Assembly: GCF_001890765.1 (NCBI RefSeq)
Contig: NZ_KV878783.1
Span: 3,128,771 to 3,192,770, forward strand
DNA: 64,000 nucleotides
Direction of reading: 5' to 3'
DNA from: Spirulina major PCC 6313
GTDB lineage: Bacteria > Cyanobacteriota > Cyanobacteriia > Cyanobacteriales > Spirulinaceae
A program made the translations under genes and the position numbers. The notes under the pieces are model-generated. The model was not told where the DNA came from. It ran no database searches and worked only from the letters and a program-made list of their open reading frames with translations. Positions 51,476 through 59,056 of this stretch are shown in pieces (within the stretch, counting starts at the first letter, position 1; every line of letters begins with the position of its first letter).

Positions 51476-54319
51476 CTACAGCACCAAAAATTCGTGATAG
51501 GCCAGGGCATCGGTGCAATACCACAAGAGGCGATCGCACTCATGACGCTGCACCGAGGGGGGAAGCTGGGCGATCGCAGTCTTTAATGACCCCACGATTT
51601 GGGCATTGTGTTCGGTTTGAGCGACGGATTTAATGTCCTTGGCGAGGCGTTTGTAGAGGGCGGCGGGATGGCCGGGGGTGATCAGGAGACAGAGGAGAGT
51701 GGCGATCGCGTCAGCCACTATCGCATCGGGGTGATCCGGTTGGAGGCGGGCGAGGCGGCTGGCGTGGCGGCGTTGTTCGGTGGGGTTGGGGGCGGCGTGG
51801 AGACGGGCGGTGATGCTGGCGATCGCACGTTCGGAGGGGGGTTTGCTGGGGTGGGATTTTGTCGGAATCGGTGGGGGTGCGCCGTGCTGGAGGCGGTGGA
51901 GATTGTCGCGGATTTGGGACAGGAGGCCGGGGGGTTGGACGGTATCGCGGAGGGTTTCGAGGGTGGCGATCGCGTCGGGATGACCGGGGATAAATTTACC
52001 CAAACTATAGGCAGCCTTGCAGCGGATTTTCGGCGGGTGTTCGGGTGGAAGCAAGTCGGTGAGGGTGGCGATCGCGTCGGGATGCCCCGGCTGCACTCGG
52101 CCGAGGCTGTCGCTAAATTGCCAGCGGCGATAGGCATCGGGGGCCGTTTGGAGCAGATCGCACAACGTCGCCACGGCGACGGGATGGCCGGGTGCGAGAC
52201 TTTTGCCCAGGGTGTAGGCGGCTTGCCAGCGGGGAAAGGGGTGGGTTTGGGTGTTGAGGAATTCCACCAGGTGAGCGATCGCCAAGGTGCGATCGGTTTG
52301 CACCACCACTCGCCGGGCCAGGTTCAAGCGCGGCACAGAATGACCCTGGGGCATTGTCGCCGAAAATGTCGGGCCAAATCGCCAGTCTAGGATCACCCCC
52401 ATTAGATCCGCCGCCTGCTCTGAATCGGGAAATTCCGCCAACAGCAACGCCGCGAGTCCTTGGGCGCGATCGCGATACAGTCCCGCGCCATGATCATCGA
52501 AGGATCGCAAGGCTGCGATCGCCTCTTCCTTCTCCGTCGCCGCCATATCCTCCCGCCCCATCCACAACCGCAACACCTCCCACCAGCGCGGATTCAACGC
52601 CGGATAGTCCGCCGCCGGATCGAGCCAAAACGCCGCCCCCGGAATCACCTGCGCTGCAAAATACGCTTGGAACAGCGGATGATAAAACCGATACACCGGA
52701 TCAGCCGTGGCCGCTCGAATCCCCACCGGATCGAGCCAGCCCACTTGTAACGCCAAGGGCAGCAAATCGGGATCAGCGTGAAACGCCCGCTGTACCACAG
52801 GATCGGGGAGATGATAGCCCAAGGACGAATCAGCAAAGGCATTAAAGGCAAGGGTTGCCAAGACCCCATTGAGGCGTTGGCGTTGGGCGGGGGTGGTGGG
52901 GAAGCGGTCTTGCTGCCAACTGTAGAGGGCGGTGACAAATTGGGCGTACAGTTGGGCTTGGCTGCGGGGAAATTGCCCCTCATTGAGCGACCACGCTCGA
53001 CAGAGCAGGGCTAATCGCAACGGATTGCCCACCGCGTCCCGGATGGTGTGGTGTTGGGGATCGTGGAGGCGGGTCTGTAATTGTTGCCCGCGTTCGGGTT
53101 GGGCGGCAAACCAGCGATCGATAAATTGCCCCCCTTGATCCGGCTCCCCATTCCTGGCCAGACTGAACCGCCGACAGCAATAGGCCGTAAACCCATCGAG
53201 GGCATTTTTCGCCCCCTCCCATCCATGGAGCCGACAGGTGAGCACCACTGACACACCGCCCAACACCCCCCGCAACTGTCGCCCCAATTGCGCCAAAATT
53301 CGGCTACTGTCCCCGGTCATTTCATCTACGCCATCCAAGAGCAGCCAAGCGTTGCCCGTGGTCAGCAGTTGGGATAATTCAGCCTGTAACGTGGCGGGAA
53401 TGTGGAGGGATTGGGTGGCCTGTTGGAGCCAGTTTTGCAACAGATAATCCGGGAGGGATTGACCCTGAAGATCCGCTAACGTGACCCAGATGGGATATGC
53501 GCCCCGGTCGAGGAGTTGGGTGGCGAGGCTTTGGAGAGTGGTGGTTTTGCCCGCTCCGGCTTCCCCGACGATCGCCCACCGCTGGCGGCCCGTTGTGGTG
53601 TTGAGCAGTTCAGTGAGGGTCACGATCGCACCGTCCTCCTCGCGTTCTTCTCCATCGGCATCATCCTGAAGGCGATCGCGCACCGGTCGCGGCACTAATG
53701 CCAACGGCACATAAAGATCCTGATGGTCAAACCGCATCCCATCGGGGGCGGTGAGGGGGTTGGTGGTGAGGCGGTGATAGTTTTGGGCTTCGAGGCTAGT
53801 GCGACAGCGCGATCGCCATACCTCCCGATCATGATCCCGCATTGGATCGAGATCGGCAGCTTGATCGGCATCGGCTCGCGGCTCGCTGCGTTTTCCTGTC
53901 ACCTGTTTCGACCTCACCGGGCGGCGGTCTTCCCATTCCTGAACAAAACGCCGGAGGTTAGCGGTGCGATCGCGCCGTCCATGCCACAAATTAATTGAAA
54001 AATGCCACAGTTCCGACCCGCTCACCTGGGGCCGATGATCGCTCAAAATCTCCAAAAAATCCCCCCAACGGTGCAACGCTTCCCGAATTTGGGCGCGGCT
54101 GAGGGGTTGTAACGTGTGACGGCACAGGGTTTCGAGATGGCGTAATTTCGTCCGCACCACGAGCCGCTGCTCCGTTTGCCATTGGGTTTGGATTTGGGGA
54201 CGCAACCGCTCCAACAAAGCCAAGTCTAGATCCAATTCATCATTGGCATAGTCCAGCAACACCGTGAAGAGGTGGAGCGATCGCGCCTGAGCCGTGGGGC
54301 CATAGTTGGGTCGGGCCAT
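51476..54319 (-). CDS. NACHT-type STAND ATPase with HEAT repeats (NLR-like)
   Basis: A 947-residue protein. N-terminal helical domain (about 1-190) with LWHFSINLWHGRR; then a NACHT module: Walker A GEAGAGKTT (residues 252-260), Walker B WLLLDGVDEM (about 325-334), the sensor-like SVVLTCRLHGWEG, and the winged-helix/arm region PLRLALLCRAW, followed by HEAT-like repeats (about 690-880, VAVATLCDLLQTAPDAYRRWQF, IATLETLRDTVQ). Bacterial NACHT-HEAT proteins belong to STAND ATPases, some of which sense phage proteins and kill the cell. There is no visible nuclease, protease or TIR effector domain in the N-terminus, so how it would act is unknown. Start ATG 54319. It is divergent from the tRNA-like RNA and Ro60 locus. 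Confidence 0.88.
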   Translation of the reverse strand: MARPNYGPTAQARSLHLFTVLLDYANDELDLDLALLERLRPQIQTQWQTEQRLVVRTKLRHLETLCRHTLQPLSRAQIREALHRWGDFLEILSDHRPQVSGSELWHFSINLWHGRRDRTANLRRFVQEWEDRRPVRSKQVTGKRSEPRADADQAADLDPMRDHDREVWRSRCRTSLEAQNYHRLTTNPLTAPDGMRFDHQDLYVPLALVPRPVRDRLQDDADGEEREEDGAIVTLTELLNTTTGRQRWAIVGEAGAGKTTTLQSLATQLLDRGAYPIWVTLADLQGQSLPDYLLQNWLQQATQSLHIPATLQAELSQLLTTGNAWLLLDGVDEMTGDSSRILAQLGRQLRGVLGGVSVVLTCRLHGWEGAKNALDGFTAYCCRRFSLARNGEPDQGGQFIDRWFAAQPERGQQLQTRLHDPQHHTIRDAVGNPLRLALLCRAWSLNEGQFPRSQAQLYAQFVTALYSWQQDRFPTTPAQRQRLNGVLATLAFNAFADSSLGYHLPDPVVQRAFHADPDLLPLALQVGWLDPVGIRAATADPVYRFYHPLFQAYFAAQVIPGAAFWLDPAADYPALNPRWWEVLRLWMGREDMAATEKEEAIAALRSFDDHGAGLYRDRAQGLAALLLAEFPDSEQAADLMGVILDWRFGPTFSATMPQGHSVPRLNLARRVVVQTDRTLAIAHLVEFLNTQTHPFPRWQAAYTLGKSLAPGHPVAVATLCDLLQTAPDAYRRWQFSDSLGRVQPGHPDAIATLTDLLPPEHPPKIRCKAAYSLGKFIPGHPDAIATLETLRDTVQPPGLLSQIRDNLHRLQHGAPPPIPTKSHPSKPPSERAIASITARLHAAPNPTEQRRHASRLARLQPDHPDAIVADAIATLLCLLITPGHPAALYKRLAKDIKSVAQTEHNAQIVGSLKTAIAQLPPSVQRHECDRLLWYCTDALAYHEFLVL

Positions 54320-54443
54320 GGGTGCGGTGAAAGTGTGGGGAATCCCCAGGGTTGAAACGATCCCCAAGGTCTGTAATCCAGCCTACCCCAAGGATTCACC
54401 CGATTCCAACCCGATTCGCCTTGGGGCAGTTCCCCCGCCTACT

Positions 54444-54547
54444 TTAGATACAGAGCCAAGACGGAGCAACACCGCAACGTCCCACCTCTCAAACCCAATG
54501 CCTCAATGAGAGCAAACACGAGGGTTAGCGGAGTCGAAACCCGACCA
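54444..54547 (+). promoter_or_regulatory. Leader region before the tRNA-like RNAs: possible -10 and two hairpins
   Basis: The 260 bases 54320-54579 hold a weak -10-like TTTAGATA (54443-54450), a hairpin CTCTCA (54486-54491) with TGAGAG (54507-54512), and another GGGTT (54522-54526) with AACCC (54538-54542). The second hairpin contains GAGGGTTA, the same heptamer found at the conserved GAGGGTTATCGC of both RNAs. It may be a third, decayed relative or part of the leader. No ORF was recognised. Confidence 0.25.
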
Positions 54548-54579
54548 GCACCTCTCATCGTTGCAATTGGCATCACCTG

Positions 54580-54707
54580 TGGCGGCTAGCTCAACCAGTA
54601 GAGCACCATCCTTTGCCCTCCGGGGCCGAAGATTGAGGGTTATCGCTTTGGAACGAACCCCCCTTAATCGTCGGAGATGCGGGTGCAACTCCCGCGTCGC
54701 TACACCA
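54580..54707 (+). ncRNA. tRNA-like Y RNA-type RNA 1 (upstream of ro60)
   Basis: A 128-base unit that folds like a tRNA: acceptor stem TGGCGGC (54580-54586) with GTCGCTA (54696-54702, seven pairs with two G-U), D-arm stem GCTC (54589-54592) and GAGC (54601-54604) with an 8-base loop, and T-arm GCGGG (54679-54683) TGCAACT CCCGC (54691-54695), then CACCA, i.e. a possible encoded CCA at 54705-54707. The anticodon arm is replaced by a 73-base insert. Two alternative folds exist there: (a) ATCCTT (54608-54613) with GAGGGT (54635-54640) around a GCCC-TCCG-GGGC hairpin, or (b) CCGA (54626-54629) with TCGG (54671-54674), continuing GATTGAGGG (54631-54639) with CCCCTTAATC (54661-54669). T-loop lacks the usual T54-T55. 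Bacterial Y RNAs mimic tRNAs, and the Ro60 gene follows, so a Y RNA-like role is the main hypothesis. Confidence 0.72.
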
Positions 54708-54708
54708 A

Positions 54709-54830
54709 TGGCAGGTAGTTTAAGCAGTCAAAACATCTCCCATCCTTGTTCATTTTTTCGCCTGTTGGGCCGTCGAATGAGGGTTATCGCCTGTTAAGCG
54801 GAAGATGCTGGTGCAAGTCCAGCCCTGCCA
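54709..54830 (+). ncRNA. tRNA-like Y RNA-type RNA 2 (upstream of ro60)
   Basis: A second unit begins 1 base after the CCA of RNA 1. Acceptor stem TGGCAGG (54709-54715) pairs perfectly with CCTGCCA (54824-54830). D-arm GTTT (54718-54721) with AAAC (54731-54734), T-arm GCTGG (54807-54811) TGCAAGT CCAGC (54819-54823). The insert 54735-54806 shares with RNA 1 the CCATCCTT start, the GAGGGTTATCGC core (54779-54790) and the CGGAAGAT end. ATCCTT (54742-54747) pairs with GAGGGT (54779-54784) as in RNA 1. A loop CTGTTAA (54791-54797) closed by CGC/GCG would also look like an anticodon loop (GUU), but the D-arm and size argue against a real tRNA-Asn. No CCA follows. The shared core in two diverged copies is strong evidence for a conserved RNA. 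Confidence 0.72.
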
Positions 54831-54842
54831 GTTGATCCCCCC

Positions 54843-55106
54843 TGCCCCCCTTAATAAGGGGGGAATGTTCAAAACCCCCTTGTTAAGGGGGTCGGCGCAA
54901 GCCGGGGGGATTCTTCCGATCGCAAGTCAAAGCCCTGAACCCCCTTGTTAAGGGGGTCGGCGCAAGCCGGGGGGATTCTTCCGATCGCAAGTCAAAGCCC
55001 TGAACCCCCTTAATAAGGGGGTCGGCGCAAGCCGGGGGGATTCTTCCGATCGCAAGTCAAAGCCCTGAACCCCCTTGTTAAGGGGGTCGGCGCAAGCCGG
55101 GGGGAT
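54843..55106 (+). repeat. Four-copy 65-bp palindromic tandem repeat between the RNAs and ro60
   Basis: Units start at 54873, 54938, 55003 and 55068 (last partial). Each contains the inverted repeat CCCCCTTgttAAGGGGG (TTAATAAGG in the third), then GTCGGCGCAAGCCGGGGGGATT and CGATCGCAAGTCAAAGCCCTG. A related CCCCCC...GGGGGG hairpin at about 54845-54864 precedes them. Each palindrome can form a strong hairpin, so this is probably a stack of terminator-like or processing hairpins in the ro60 leader. It is too short and palindromic for a CRISPR array. Confidence 0.92.
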
Positions 55107-55144
55107 CGTTTTTTAAATTCGCCCTGACGGGCTGGAGGTTTACG

Positions 55145-56740
55145 ATGACGTATCAATTTTTTACCCAAGGTCAAACCCCCCAAACCCAACCGATTCCTGG
55201 TCGGGAGATGATTCAAGGGCGTTCGGGGGGCTGGATGTTTCAGGCCGATGATTGGCAAGTGTTGCGCCGTTGTTTATTAATCGGCACGGCGAAGAGTACC
55301 TACTACGCCGATAAGCATGAGTTAACGGGGGATTTTATGGGGGTGTTAAAGGGTGCGATCGCATCCGACCCCGATCGCGTCGCCCAAGAAATTCTCTATG
55401 CCTCCGACGGTCGCGCCCTGAGCAACAGTGCGCCGATCTTCGCCCTCGTGTTGTTGTCCATGGGGGAAAGCCCCGCCGCCAAACAAGCCTTTGGGCGCAT
55501 TTTTCCCCAAGTGGTGCGCACCGGCAGCCATTTTTATGAATGGTTGAGCTATACGAAATCCCTGCGGGGGTTTGGGAAAATTGTGCGGCAGATGGGGACG
55601 GCGTGGTTATCACGGCCCGACGTGAGCGCCTTGGCCTATCAACTGTTGAAATATCAACAGCGTCATGGGTTTTCCCACCGCGATGTCCTGCGGCTGTTCC
55701 ACGTCAAACCGCCCACCCCGGAACACGATCGCCTCTTTGCTTGGGTGACGAACGGCTGGGAGAATCTCCCTGGTCAACCGCCGTCTAAAGCCCTGACGCA
55801 AATCTGGTGGTACGAATGGCTCAAACGCCACCCCGATCGCACCTCTGAAGCGATTAAACAAGGTCGCCTCACCCATGAAATGGCCGCCCCTGTGGGTCAG
55901 ATGAATCAACAAGCCTGGCAATTGTTGTTTGAGGAGATGCCGATCGGGGCATTATTGCGGAACTTGGGGTCTTTGACCGCGTTGGGGGTGCTGCGAAGCG
56001 ATCGCAAACAGGGCAACCTAAAACGGGTGAACAAAGTCTTGTGCGATCGCCGCCACCTCCGCCAGGGACGCATCCACCCCATCGACATCCTCAAAGCCCT
56101 GAAAACCTACCAATCCGGCGGCAAACTCGGCAAAAGTCAAAAAACCTGGGAACCCATTCCCCAAATCCTCGACAGCCTCGATCGCGCCTTGGCTCTGTCC
56201 TTCCAAGTCCTCGAACCCACGGGGAAAACCTTCCTCCATGCGGTGGATGTGTCCGGCTCGATGTCCTGCCATACCGTCGGTTCCATTGGCTTAACCTGCT
56301 GCGAAATCGCGACCGTGATGGCTCTGGCTACGGCCAAAGCGGAAGCGCATTACATGATTCGCGGTTTCTCGACCACCTTCCGCGATTTGGGGATCACAGC
56401 GCGGGATAGCTTTAGCGATGCCATGGCGAAAGCCAGCCAGCAAAACTTCGGCGGCACCGATGCCTCGGTAGCCTACGACTGGGCGATCGAAACCCGCTAT
56501 CATGCCGATATTTTCTGCTTCTGGACGGACTGCGAAAGCTGGGCAGGTCGTCAACATCCCAGCCAAGCCCTGGCCCGCTACCGTCAAGCGGTCAACCCCA
56601 AGGCCAAAGCGGTCTACATCACCCTCGCACCCTACCGGATCTCCCTGGTCGATCCCCTCGACCCCCAATCCTGGGATGTAGCCGGGTTTGATCCCGGTAC
56701 ACCGCGCCTGATCCAACTCCTGGCCACGGGGGAACTTTGA
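55145..56740 (+). CDS. Ro60 (TROVE-vWA) RNA-binding protein, Rsr-like
   Basis: A 531-residue Ro60 orthologue. The TROVE HEAT-repeat ring (residues about 1-340) has the typical start FQADDWQVLRRCLLIGTAKSTYYADKHELT and the central RQGRIHPIDILKALKTYQSG with several Arg/Lys faces. The vWA-like domain (about 360-531) has the MIDAS pattern: HAVDVSGSMSCHT (D-x-S-x-S), then GGTDAS (the Thr) and FCFWTDCE (the Asp). Ro60 forms a ring that threads misfolded RNA ends and binds Y RNAs on its surface; bacterial Rsr works with PNPase and RNases under stress and in rRNA maturation. The length and motifs are complete. The upstream RNAs fit the Y RNA role. An RBS-like GGAGG lies 8 bases before the ATG. No RtcB or RtcA is near. 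Confidence 0.95.
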   Translation: MTYQFFTQGQTPQTQPIPGREMIQGRSGGWMFQADDWQVLRRCLLIGTAKSTYYADKHELTGDFMGVLKGAIASDPDRVAQEILYASDGRALSNSAPIFALVLLSMGESPAAKQAFGRIFPQVVRTGSHFYEWLSYTKSLRGFGKIVRQMGTAWLSRPDVSALAYQLLKYQQRHGFSHRDVLRLFHVKPPTPEHDRLFAWVTNGWENLPGQPPSKALTQIWWYEWLKRHPDRTSEAIKQGRLTHEMAAPVGQMNQQAWQLLFEEMPIGALLRNLGSLTALGVLRSDRKQGNLKRVNKVLCDRRHLRQGRIHPIDILKALKTYQSGGKLGKSQKTWEPIPQILDSLDRALALSFQVLEPTGKTFLHAVDVSGSMSCHTVGSIGLTCCEIATVMALATAKAEAHYMIRGFSTTFRDLGITARDSFSDAMAKASQQNFGGTDASVAYDWAIETRYHADIFCFWTDCESWAGRQHPSQALARYRQAVNPKAKAVYITLAPYRISLVDPLDPQSWDVAGFDPGTPRLIQLLATGEL

Positions 56741-57020
56741 CATACTCCCCCGCATAAATGACGGGGGATTCTGGGTTCAGACAGCAATTGCAGGCGTAGC
56801 CCGTCTTATCTTGCCTAGCCCAATGGACAACGCCCTGCCCATAAGGTGCTCACCCCGGAATTTTACGTCGCGCTAGCGAACGCTTTTATTGCATCACCAC
56901 CGAATCAATTCGGTTATTCGCTTATATCCCCCGAATAAAATTCAGGGGGCTTTACGCATCACGCTCGTAACACTCTCGTCCTACCTGCCCCGCTCCATAA
57001 TTGGAGCGGGGCATTTTGCA
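56741..57020 (+). mobile_element. Structured IS200/IS605-like remnant (non-autonomous)
   Basis: A region without an ORF begins directly at the ro60 stop. It opens with a hairpin CCCCCG (56748-56753) with CGGGGG (56763-56768) of the kind found at tnpB 3' ends, and contains a second bulged hairpin CCCCCGAAT (56928-56936) with ATTCAGGGGG (56940-56949) followed by TTTACGC. Imperfect bulged palindromes are typical of IS200/IS605 and PATE-type elements. No transposase is left. A full hairpin terminator follows at 56986. Identity is from memory of such ends and is uncertain. Confidence 0.45.
56986..57017 (+). terminator. Intrinsic terminator between ro60 and cheB
   Basis: Perfect 11-bp stem TGCCCCGCTCC (56986-56996) with GGAGCGGGGCA (57003-57013), a 6-base loop, then TTTT. 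Works for the ro60 side; the reverse side lacks a T run. Confidence 0.85.
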
Positions 57021-57093
57021 ACTGAGCGAATTTCTCGGCGTTGTCTCCCCAGATCATGGCGATCGCTCAATCATTGGGCTTTGCGGTTGACGA

Positions 57094-58149
57094 TCAAACC
57101 AGGCGGCAGAGGTGGGCGGCGAGGGCAGGCAGGGGGATGGCTCCGTCACTGAGGCCGGCTTCGACCACGGAGCGGGGCATACCGTAGATCACGCAGCTTT
57201 CGGGGGCTTCGGTGAAAATGCGTCCCCCTTGGGATTTAATCCAGGCGGCTCCCTGTTTGCCGTCGCTGCCCATGCCGGTCATGACAATGCCGACGGTGCG
57301 ATCGCCATACACTGCCGCCGCCGACTGAAACAGCACATCCACCGCCGGGCGATGGAGTTGGTCAAAGGGATGTAGGGTCAGTTGGGTGGTCACGATGCCA
57401 TCGGGTTGACGTTGGAAGCGGAGATGTTTACCGGCGGGGGCTAGGTAGACTGTGCCGGCGGTGAGGGGCATCCCGGCGGTGGCTTCGATGACGGTGAGGG
57501 CGGCCTGTTGATTGAGACGATCGGCATAGAGGGCAGTATAGCCCACGGGCAGATGAAGCACGATCGCAATGGGAACGGGAAAATTGGCGGGGAGTTGGGG
57601 GATCAGAGCATTGAGAGCTTGGGGGCCGCCCGTGGAAATGCCCAGGACGATGATGTCTGGGCTGTGAAGCTGCCGGGGATGGGGTTCGAGGACAGGGAGA
57701 GGGGGAAGGGGAGCGATCGCCCTCGGAAACACCACCTGGGCCGCTGCTTTCACCTTCGCAATCATGTCCTGGCTGATCTCCAAAATGGTGGCATTGGCTA
57801 AGGCGGTGGGTTTATGGACAAAATCCACCGCCCCCGCTTCCAGGGCCGCCAGCACCTGTTGACTATCGGTGCTGGCGATGCTGACCACCACCACCGGCAG
57901 AGGCCGCCGGGCCATCTGCACCGCTAAGAATTCCAACCCCCCCATCAGGGGCATATTCAGATCCAACGTCACCACATCCGGCCGGAGCCGCTCCACGAGT
58001 TCCAGGGCTTCGGTGCCATCGTGGGCAATCCCCACCACGTCAATGAAGGGACTGCGCAACAGCATTTTTCGCAATGATTTCCGGATATAGGCTGAATCAT
58101 CGACGATTAGAACTCGGATTAAGGGGGTCTTAGGGTTTGGCATAGACAA
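57094..58149 (-). CDS. cheB: Protein-glutamate methylesterase CheB
   Basis: A 351-residue CheB with an N-terminal receiver (RVLIVDDSAYIRKSL, Asp in VVTLDLNMPLMGGLEFL) and the C-terminal methylesterase/deamidase (about 160-345). Active-site motifs: Ser in IVLGISTGGPQAL, His in IVLHLPVGYTALYADRL, Asp in MTGMGSDGKQGA. CheB removes methyl groups from MCP glutamates when phosphorylated. Last gene of the leftward MCP-HEAT-cheR-cheB run; it overlaps cheR by 20 bases. CheR and CheB are not found in all cyanobacteria, so this strain may have a true adaptation branch. Confidence 0.93.
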   Translation of the reverse strand: MSMPNPKTPLIRVLIVDDSAYIRKSLRKMLLRSPFIDVVGIAHDGTEALELVERLRPDVVTLDLNMPLMGGLEFLAVQMARRPLPVVVVSIASTDSQQVLAALEAGAVDFVHKPTALANATILEISQDMIAKVKAAAQVVFPRAIAPLPPLPVLEPHPRQLHSPDIIVLGISTGGPQALNALIPQLPANFPVPIAIVLHLPVGYTALYADRLNQQAALTVIEATAGMPLTAGTVYLAPAGKHLRFQRQPDGIVTTQLTLHPFDQLHRPAVDVLFQSAAAVYGDRTVGIVMTGMGSDGKQGAAWIKSQGGRIFTEAPESCVIYGMPRSVVEAGLSDGAIPLPALAAHLCRLV

Positions 58150-59056
58150 ACGTATCCTGAATCGAGGTGAGCCGAAACGGGGTATTGACTTTTAACAACG
58201 ATTCCGAACTACTGACGAAGAGATAAGCGGGGGACGGCATGGCACAGTAGAACTGATCGATCACGGTTTGAATCGTGGGCAGGGAAAAGTAGATAAACAG
58301 GTTCCGACAGAAAATCACCGAGGCACAGACATAGGGCTGAATGGCGGCTTGATCTAAAAGATTAGCGGTGTCCCAGTGGATGCGCTGGTGAATGGTCTCG
58401 TCAATGCACCAGCCAGGGGCGACGGGCTGAAAGTATTTGTGTTTGAGGGTGAAGGAGAGTTGACGAAAGGCGCGATCGCGGTAAATTCCGGCTTTGGCCT
58501 GGTGAATGGCCCGGGCTGAAATATCCGTGCCGTAGATCTGAATCGGGAGTTTGTCGAACCAACCGGCTTCGGCGAGGGCGATCGCAATACTCAGCGGCTC
58601 CTCCCCCGTGGCACAGGCCGCACTCCAAATCCGCAAGGGTGACAGGCAACGGCCGGAATGAGAGTGGTAATGGTGCGGCACAATCACATCCGTCAGCAGC
58701 CGCAGAGCATCCGCCTCCCGCCAAAAAAAGGTCTCCGGCACCGAGAGCACATCCGCGAGCATCTGCCATTCTGCCTGGGCATGGGCATCATATTTGAGGT
58801 GATAGTAATAGTCGAGAAAAGACCACACCCGACAATGTTCGAGGCGGGGTAATAATTTGTCAGCCAAAATGTCCCGCTTGCTTGGGTCGAAATAAATCCC
58901 AATCTGACGACGAATCAGATCGCGCAAAATAACGAACGTTGTATCAGTTAAACGAGGGGGAGAGTCAAACAAGGGTAGAGTCAATCGGGTTAATGACGAA
59001 GATGGGTTTGTACAGTTTGGCGAATCCGCAGCGAAGGGTCTTGAGACAGGTGACAA
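58130..59056 (-). CDS. cheR: Protein-glutamate O-methyltransferase CheR
   Basis: A 308-residue CheR that methylates MCP glutamates with SAM. The all-helical N-terminal domain (FVILRDLIRRQIGIYFDPSKRDILADKLLPRLE, about 40-72) and SAM-binding domain (RIWSAACATGEEPLSIAIALAEAG, about 142-165; DISARAIHQAKAGIY; VIFCRNLFIYF) are complete. The frame starts at ATG 59056 inside the end of the HEAT gene (66-base overlap); a TTG about 70 bases later would remove most of the overlap, so the start is uncertain. Overlap with cheB downstream indicates coupled translation. Confidence 0.92.
   Translation of the reverse strand: MSPVSRPFAADSPNCTNPSSSLTRLTLPLFDSPPRLTDTTFVILRDLIRRQIGIYFDPSKRDILADKLLPRLEHCRVWSFLDYYYHLKYDAHAQAEWQMLADVLSVPETFFWREADALRLLTDVIVPHHYHSHSGRCLSPLRIWSAACATGEEPLSIAIALAEAGWFDKLPIQIYGTDISARAIHQAKAGIYRDRAFRQLSFTLKHKYFQPVAPGWCIDETIHQRIHWDTANLLDQAAIQPYVCASVIFCRNLFIYFSLPTIQTVIDQFYCAMPSPAYLFVSSSESLLKVNTPFRLTSIQDTFVYAKP

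Noticed and set aside
54709-54830. A functional tRNA-Asn (GUU loop CTGTTAA)
   Set aside because: The D-arm, the 52-base insert between D-arm and loop, and the altered T-loop are unlike a tRNA, and the sister RNA lacks a matching anticodon loop.
54873-55106. 65-bp tandem repeats as a CRISPR array
   Set aside because: The unit is internally palindromic, directly adjacent with no variable spacers, and only four copies are present.
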